Shown piece by piece: positions 60,111 to 64,000 of a stretch of DNA of 64,000 bases. Made by a program: the position numbers and the translations under genes. Origin of the DNA: H2-BAC3 sp045863035 (GTDB taxonomy: Bacteria > Bacteroidota > Ignavibacteria > Ignavibacteriales > Ignavibacteriaceae); assembly GCA_045863035.1 (NCBI GenBank), contig BTUV01000012.1:1-64000 (forward strand), given 5' to 3'. A model generated the notes under the pieces. That model was not told the DNA's origin, ran no database searches, and saw only the letters and a program-made list of their open reading frames with translations. The first letter of the stretch is position 1. The number at the start of each line of letters is the position of its first letter.

Positions 60111-61454
60111 TTATTTCAGCAGGGTCATCTTCTTTCTTAAAGCCCTGCCGTTGCCATAATTAAATTTATATATATATACTCCGCTTGCGAGATTTTTACC
60201 GTCAAATTCGATTCTGTGTCTCCCCGCGGAATACCCACCGGAAACAAGCACTTCAATTTCTCTGCCGAGCATATCATATACTGTTAAGCTGATATCACCC
60301 GGTTCGGTGAGAAAAAACTCTATTCTGGTAACAGGATTAAAAGGATTCGGGTAGTTTTGTGAAAGTGAAAAACCGCTCACACTTTTAACCTCATCTTCAA
60401 TTGAAGTAATAACCACACTGTCCTGGTTATAAAAGATAAGACCATAGTCCTGTCCCGGCTGATTGAATGATTCGAGGATGTATATTTTATTGTTTTTAGA
60501 ATCTGATAATCCTTTTTTGAACCAGTTTCCTGGTAATGGAGAATTTGAAGTATCCAGCAGTGACCAGGTTATATCATTATAAACAAGCAGTCCGTCTGTT
60601 GTGCCGAAGTATTTTATATTGTTCTTGTCAATAGCTATCCCGTCATAAGAAAGCATCCTAATCGGTAACCCAATTTCGGTGCTGTTATAGTAAAGCCAGG
60701 TAGAATCATTTTCTGAGAATCCAATTTTCCATCCGCCGCCGTTCAGGTTTATGCTGCACCACTTCCGGTTCTGAAAATCAACTGCTAAATCTGTTATCAT
60801 ATTATTCTCACCTCCTCCGCCAAACATTCCTTTAATTCTCCTGCTCCAATTATTGCCGTCAAAACTATATAAACCAAAATAATCTGTTCCGATCCAGATG
60901 GTGTTTGCGCTGTCAGTTTTTATAAAATTAAAATCACCAATCCCATTAAATGCAGTATTATCGTTATAAAAAATCCAGTTTGAATTATCATAAACAACAA
61001 ATCCATAATTCGGGATTCCCAGCCAATACCGATTGAGATGGTCAACCATTACTCTGAAAATAAAATTATCAGGCAAGGGGGAGTTGTTTGAGTTTAAGCT
61101 ATCCCAAATCTCACCGTTCTTAATGTAAAGCCCGTTGTTGCCCGTCCCAAATAGAAGTTTTCCATCCTTTGATTGTGTGATATCAGAAATAGAAATTGAT
61201 TTATTAAAAGGTGAGTTTGATGAATCATAACTATTCCAAATACCTTCATAATAGGTGTTAAGATAGCTTTGAAACGATTCGTTTTGTGAATTAATCCAAT
61301 ATTCACCGTTATTACCTACATAAATTGCGGAAATAGTATTAGATGCAATTGCTGAATTATCCTTATTCAGAATCATCCAGTGTTTGTTTAGATTTGCCTG
61401 TGAGAAAATTTGGAAGGAAACTAAAATAAATGCAAACAATAGTTTGGATAGCAT
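60111..61454 (-). CDS. Secreted beta-propeller protein with T9SS C-terminal sorting domain
   Basis: A 447-aa exported protein from the ATG at 61454, preferred over the GTG at 61460 because AGGAG lies 6 nt upstream. After the signal peptide (MLSKLLFAFILVSFQIFS) it has repeated WIGTDYFGLYSFDGNNW-type units, the two-component-regulator propeller repeat. The C-terminus is a type A sorting domain: FSLSQNYPNPFNPVTRIEFF, VYDMLGREIEVL, SGVYIYKFNYG. It should be exported across the outer membrane and attached to or released from the surface. Codon use is more AT-rich than the neighbouring operon. Confidence 0.88.
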   Translation of the reverse strand: MLSKLLFAFILVSFQIFSQANLNKHWMILNKDNSAIASNTISAIYVGNNGEYWINSQNESFQSYLNTYYEGIWNSYDSSNSPFNKSISISDITQSKDGKLLFGTGNNGLYIKNGEIWDSLNSNNSPLPDNFIFRVMVDHLNRYWLGIPNYGFVVYDNSNWIFYNDNTAFNGIGDFNFIKTDSANTIWIGTDYFGLYSFDGNNWSRRIKGMFGGGGENNMITDLAVDFQNRKWCSINLNGGGWKIGFSENDSTWLYYNSTEIGLPIRMLSYDGIAIDKNNIKYFGTTDGLLVYNDITWSLLDTSNSPLPGNWFKKGLSDSKNNKIYILESFNQPGQDYGLIFYNQDSVVITSIEDEVKSVSGFSLSQNYPNPFNPVTRIEFFLTEPGDISLTVYDMLGREIEVLVSGGYSAGRHRIEFDGKNLASGVYIYKFNYGNGRALRKKMTLLK

Positions 61455-61467
61455 GTTCACTCCTGAA

Positions 61468-61923
61468 TTAACAACTTGGTAATTGATCAGTGCAAGATTG
61501 ATGGGTTTCGCTATATAGTGGATCAGTTTTGCAGAATTTTAAGTTTGTAGAAACGGTATCACTGTTAAATATATAATCCTCATCTAAATAATCATATTGC
61601 CCCACGCCACCAGATAAAACAAATAAAGAAGTATTAAATTTATAATTTTTACCAAAATAAGCACTATGCTCACAGTTATGCTTGCACCAACTATGGTTTA
61701 ATTCTGCATAAAAGGTAAAAGGATCCGAAGAAGGGGCTCCTGCCGGTGTAAATGTTTTTGTTTTTTGTATCCAGCCATCTAATTGATTGTACAGGTTTAA
61801 TGTAATTTTGATGTAACGCAAATAATTCCTTTGAATGGTTATGTTTCCCCAGGTTGAAAAAAAATCATAATCTTCTGCTCCGCAGTTGAAAGTCCATATA
61901 CTATTAGGAATATATAATGACAT
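61468..61923 (-). CDS. Hypothetical cysteine-containing protein
   Basis: I do not recognise this 151-aa protein. It has no evident signal peptide, is rich in aromatic residues (Tyr, Phe, Trp), and carries cysteines at about residues 14, 80, 84 and 130-151, including WCKHNCEHSAYF and a C-terminal CKTDP...SCTDQLPSC. A GGCAGGG ribosome-like site precedes the ATG. It ends 13 nt before the T9SS gene's chosen start, so the two form one unit. The cysteines could form disulfides or bind metal; neither is proved. Confidence 0.5.
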   Translation of the reverse strand: MSLYIPNSIWTFNCGAEDYDFFSTWGNITIQRNYLRYIKITLNLYNQLDGWIQKTKTFTPAGAPSSDPFTFYAELNHSWCKHNCEHSAYFGKNYKFNTSLFVLSGGVGQYDYLDEDYIFNSDTVSTNLKFCKTDPLYSETHQSCTDQLPSC

Positions 61924-62148
61924 ATAACCCTGCCTTTTGAATTTATTAAAGTAAAATGAAAAAATAATAAATTTGTAACCAATAGTTTATCTGCAAACTT
62001 AAATTTTCAAATTGATGCCAAATAAGGAATAAAAGGTTTTTTAATACTAAGCCCAATGGTCTAATACCACCAATAATCATTCATTGACAAATAATGAGTA
62101 ATTATAGGAAAAGAAAATAGTAAAAAAAGGGTAAAAAAACGTACACCG

Positions 62149-62739
62149 CTAATGCTCCGGGAGATTAAAAAGCTTTAACAGGGCTTTGGTAATCAGGGTT
62201 GAATCGGGGTCCTGTTCTCCTTCTTCTTTAAGGTCACGAGAAACTAATGAGATATTGAGATAGAGAAAAAGCGAAAGTGGGAAAAAGCGGAGGGGGAGAG
62301 ACGATGAGAACTCCGGAGAGGAGGTTTTAATGGCACTGACCACAAGCTGCAGAATATGCTCCTCCCGTGCCAGCATCCCCCGGATAATATCCTTCAGATA
62401 AATGGGGTTGCTTTTCCTCATGAAGTCGGAGAGACTTTGTGCCAGGACGGGGAAATGCTCAGTCAGGGTCTCTTTTAGAGTAAGGTACTGCCTGAGCCGT
62501 ACCTGAAGGGGGTGTGACTCGTCATTGAATATCTGCTCAATCCGGGCTATGTAGTGCTCAATTTCATCTTCCACCGCGCATTTATAGATATCCTCCTTTG
62601 ACTCAAAGTAATGGTAAAGGGTGGATTTCCCGATATTCAGGTGTGAAGAGATATCCGGCAAGACGGTATCCTTGTATCCCTTCCTGGCAAAAAGCTCTTT
62701 GGCGGTCTGAAGTATTTTTTGTTGTAAGTCTTTTGTCAC
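62149..62739 (-). CDS. TetR/AcrR-family transcriptional regulator
   Basis: A 196-aa regulator with a typical N-terminal helix-turn-helix (about 8-54; ILQTAKELFARKGYKDTVLPDISSHLNIGKSTLYHYFESKEDIY) and a helical ligand-binding C-terminal domain. The start is GTG. TTGACCGG on the same strand (62758-62751) lies just upstream and could be part of an operator for self-regulation. The divergent neighbour is a PpiD-like foldase; no efflux pump is adjacent, so the ligand is unknown. Confidence 0.92.
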   Translation of the reverse strand: MTKDLQQKILQTAKELFARKGYKDTVLPDISSHLNIGKSTLYHYFESKEDIYKCAVEDEIEHYIARIEQIFNDESHPLQVRLRQYLTLKETLTEHFPVLAQSLSDFMRKSNPIYLKDIIRGMLAREEHILQLVVSAIKTSSPEFSSSLPLRFFPLSLFLYLNISLVSRDLKEEGEQDPDSTLITKALLKLFNLPEH

Positions 62740-62830
62740 AAACCCTCTGTCCGGTCAAAATATGATTCAATGAAGGGGGTAAAATAACAAGGGGAAAGTG
62801 CTCAAACAACCCCGAAAGCTAATAATTTCT

Positions 62831-62861
62831 TTGATTTTTCGGGGGTGGTTGGCTAACTTTG
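62831..62861 (+). promoter_or_regulatory. Promoter of the PpiD-like gene
   Basis: TTGATT (62831-62836), a 17-nt spacer and TAACTTTG (62854-62861) repeat the layout seen at two other promoters in the window. Transcription would start near 62868, about 36 nt before the ATG. Confidence 0.65.
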
Positions 62862-62903
62862 TAGTCTTGTATTTTCTTTAAAATTTACGGAGTTATCAGA
62901 CTT

Positions 62904-64000
62904 ATGCCTATGATGGCTAAAATGAGGGATCTCGCACCGGCTTTTATCATTACAGTCGGTGTCCTCTTTGTATTGTTTATGGTGATCTCTGACTCGAATG
63001 TTCTTGAGGCGCTGGGAGCCCGCAGTAACAATGTCGGATCAATTAATGGAAGAGACATTACCATTACTGAATTCGATGAATTTGTTAACCAGGCGCGCGA
63101 AAATCAGCGTAACCAGACCGGACAGGATATCGAAGAAGATCAGATGTCACAGTTCCGCGACCAGGTCTGGGATGCTCTTGTTACTCAGATATTAACAGAA
63201 CAGCAGATTGAAAAATATGGTATTAAAGTTACCGATGATGAAATCAAAGATGCTATTCTTGGTGCTAATCCTCCTGAATTCCTTAAACAGAATTTTATGG
63301 ACTCTCTTGGTAACTTCAACCGTGAAGCTTATCTGACTGCAATTAAGGACACCAGAAATAAAAGTATCATGATCCAGGCGGAAGATTTTGTCCGTCAGCA
63401 GTTAATTAGTGACAAACTATCCAGTATGCTTTTTAGCACGGTAAATGTTTCTGAAGGTGAGCTGAGAAGGAAGTTTATTGACCGGAACATTAAGATGGAT
63501 GCTGAGTTTGCTTTAGTTGAGATAAACTCATTCCCCGATTCGCAGTTTAACCCATCTGACACTGATCTGAAAACCTATTATAATGAAAATCCGGAACTTT
63601 ATAAGGTTGATGAACAGAGAAAACTTCTTTATGTAACCTTTCAGGTTCGTGCTTCAAAAGCTGATACTGCCCGCGTATTGGAAACATTGACTACCGTGCT
63701 TTCAAAAGCACAGAAAGATACCGGCGCTTTTAAGAACTTTGTTGATATATATTCTGAAGTTCCTTACAAACAGGATACCCTTGATATCTCAGCAATACCG
63801 GCTGAGGCCTCCGGACTTTTCGCTGCCGCTTCTGCAAATACCGTGATTGGACCGGTAATAACTGCTGAAGGCGGTGTGTTGTATAAACTTTCCGCAGTAC
63901 TGCCGGGAGCTAATCCTTTTGTACGCGCGCAGCACATTCTTATCTCATCCACCGGTGATGACGCGAAAGACCTTGCTGAGGCAAATCGTATATACGATGC
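62904..64000 (+). CDS. PpiD/SurA-like peptidyl-prolyl isomerase (partial, runs off the window)
   Basis: An open frame of at least 365 codons continues past the window end. It has a short cytoplasmic start (MPMMAKMRDLAP), one membrane anchor (about 13-30; FIITVGVLFVLFMVI), a SurA-N-like chaperone region (INGRDITITEFDEFVNQARENQRNQ; DQVWDALVTQILTEQQIEKYGIKVTDDEI) and the beginning of a parvulin domain at FVRAQHILIS (about residue 337). This is the PpiD architecture: an anchored periplasmic foldase for outer-membrane and secreted proteins. An in-frame ATG at 62910 or 62913 is an alternative start. Confidence 0.9.
   Translation, partial: MPMMAKMRDLAPAFIITVGVLFVLFMVISDSNVLEALGARSNNVGSINGRDITITEFDEFVNQARENQRNQTGQDIEEDQMSQFRDQVWDALVTQILTEQQIEKYGIKVTDDEIKDAILGANPPEFLKQNFMDSLGNFNREAYLTAIKDTRNKSIMIQAEDFVRQQLISDKLSSMLFSTVNVSEGELRRKFIDRNIKMDAEFALVEINSFPDSQFNPSDTDLKTYYNENPELYKVDEQRKLLYVTFQVRASKADTARVLETLTTVLSKAQKDTGAFKNFVDIYSEVPYKQDTLDISAIPAEASGLFAAASANTVIGPVITAEGGVLYKLSAVLPGANPFVRAQHILISSTGDDAKDLAEANRIYD

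Noticed and set aside
1..64000. CRISPR arrays, tRNA or rRNA genes, insertion sequences, prophage
   Set aside because: No regularly spaced repeats, cloverleaf-like genes, transposases, integrases or phage structural genes were recognised on either strand.

Overview
The window looks like a chromosomal segment of a Bacteroidota/Chlorobi-group bacterium, most likely a member of the Ignavibacteria. The basis is a type IX secretion (T9SS) C-terminal sorting domain carrying the NYPNPFNP signature, a PorV/PorQ-family outer-membrane protein, an Rpb6-like omega subunit, promoter -10 elements of the TAnnTTTG type, and a gram-negative LPS export locus (kdsA, kdsD, lptC, an OstA/LptA-like protein, lptB). 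Assignment below phylum level is inference. No rRNA, tRNA, CRISPR array, insertion sequence or prophage was recognised.

Layout. 0.3-2.3 kb (minus strand): an 82-aa unknown protein, a compact promoter-hairpin-terminator unit that looks like a small RNA or attenuator, then DUF3098, a lone EutN/CcmL-type protein and dprA. 2.7-4.2 kb: two convergent SAM methyltransferases whose 3' ends overlap. 4.4-17.8 kb: a surface-polysaccharide cluster with chain-length regulator, polymerase, flippase, initiating phosphoglycosyltransferase, glycosyltransferases, a minus-strand GT9/TylF pair, and a 655-aa fusion of a GT2 glycosyltransferase to a catalytically stripped phosphoglycosyltransferase. 17.8-19.5 kb: accA and a nucleotidyltransferase/small-protein pair with a damaged 5' end. 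19.7-25.8 kb: a housekeeping operon yicC-gmk-rpoZ-coaBC-udg-dnaB-DUF1460. 25.8-27.0 kb: a frameshifted DUF4143 ATPase. 27.3-34.7 kb: an outer-membrane/secretion module (TonB-dependent receptor, 1198-aa secreted protein, PorV-like protein).

34.8-42.0 kb: accB-accC-gcvH, then guaA, a TPR protein, an LpoA-like protein and radC. 42.2-43.2 kb: a strongly signalled two-gene unit of a coiled-coil lipoprotein and a coiled-coil/LysM protein. 43.3-45.6 kb: phoH, mazG and a RidA-family gene. 45.6-52.9 kb: a membrane acyltransferase-like protein, ruvB and the Kdo/LPS transport genes; an unknown protein sits between kdsA and kdsD, and kdsC is absent. 53.0-60.1 kb: phnDCE-pstSCAB-phoU, one phosphate-acquisition operon preceded by two TTAACA direct repeats in Pho-box geometry. 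60.1-61.9 kb: an AT-rich minus-strand pair including a T9SS cargo protein. 62.1-64.0 kb: a TetR regulator and a PpiD-like foldase that runs off the window.

Most genes lie in tight operons with 1-26 nt overlaps. TTG starts are frequent and three gene junctions use TTGA (TTG start overlapping TGA stop). Three independent promoters share the layout TTGAnn-17 nt-TAnnTTTG. The items most worth follow-up are the GT2/pseudo-phosphoglycosyltransferase fusion, the small-RNA/attenuator unit, the unknown protein in the Kdo locus, the receptor-cargo-PorV module, and the damaged nucleotidyltransferase pair.
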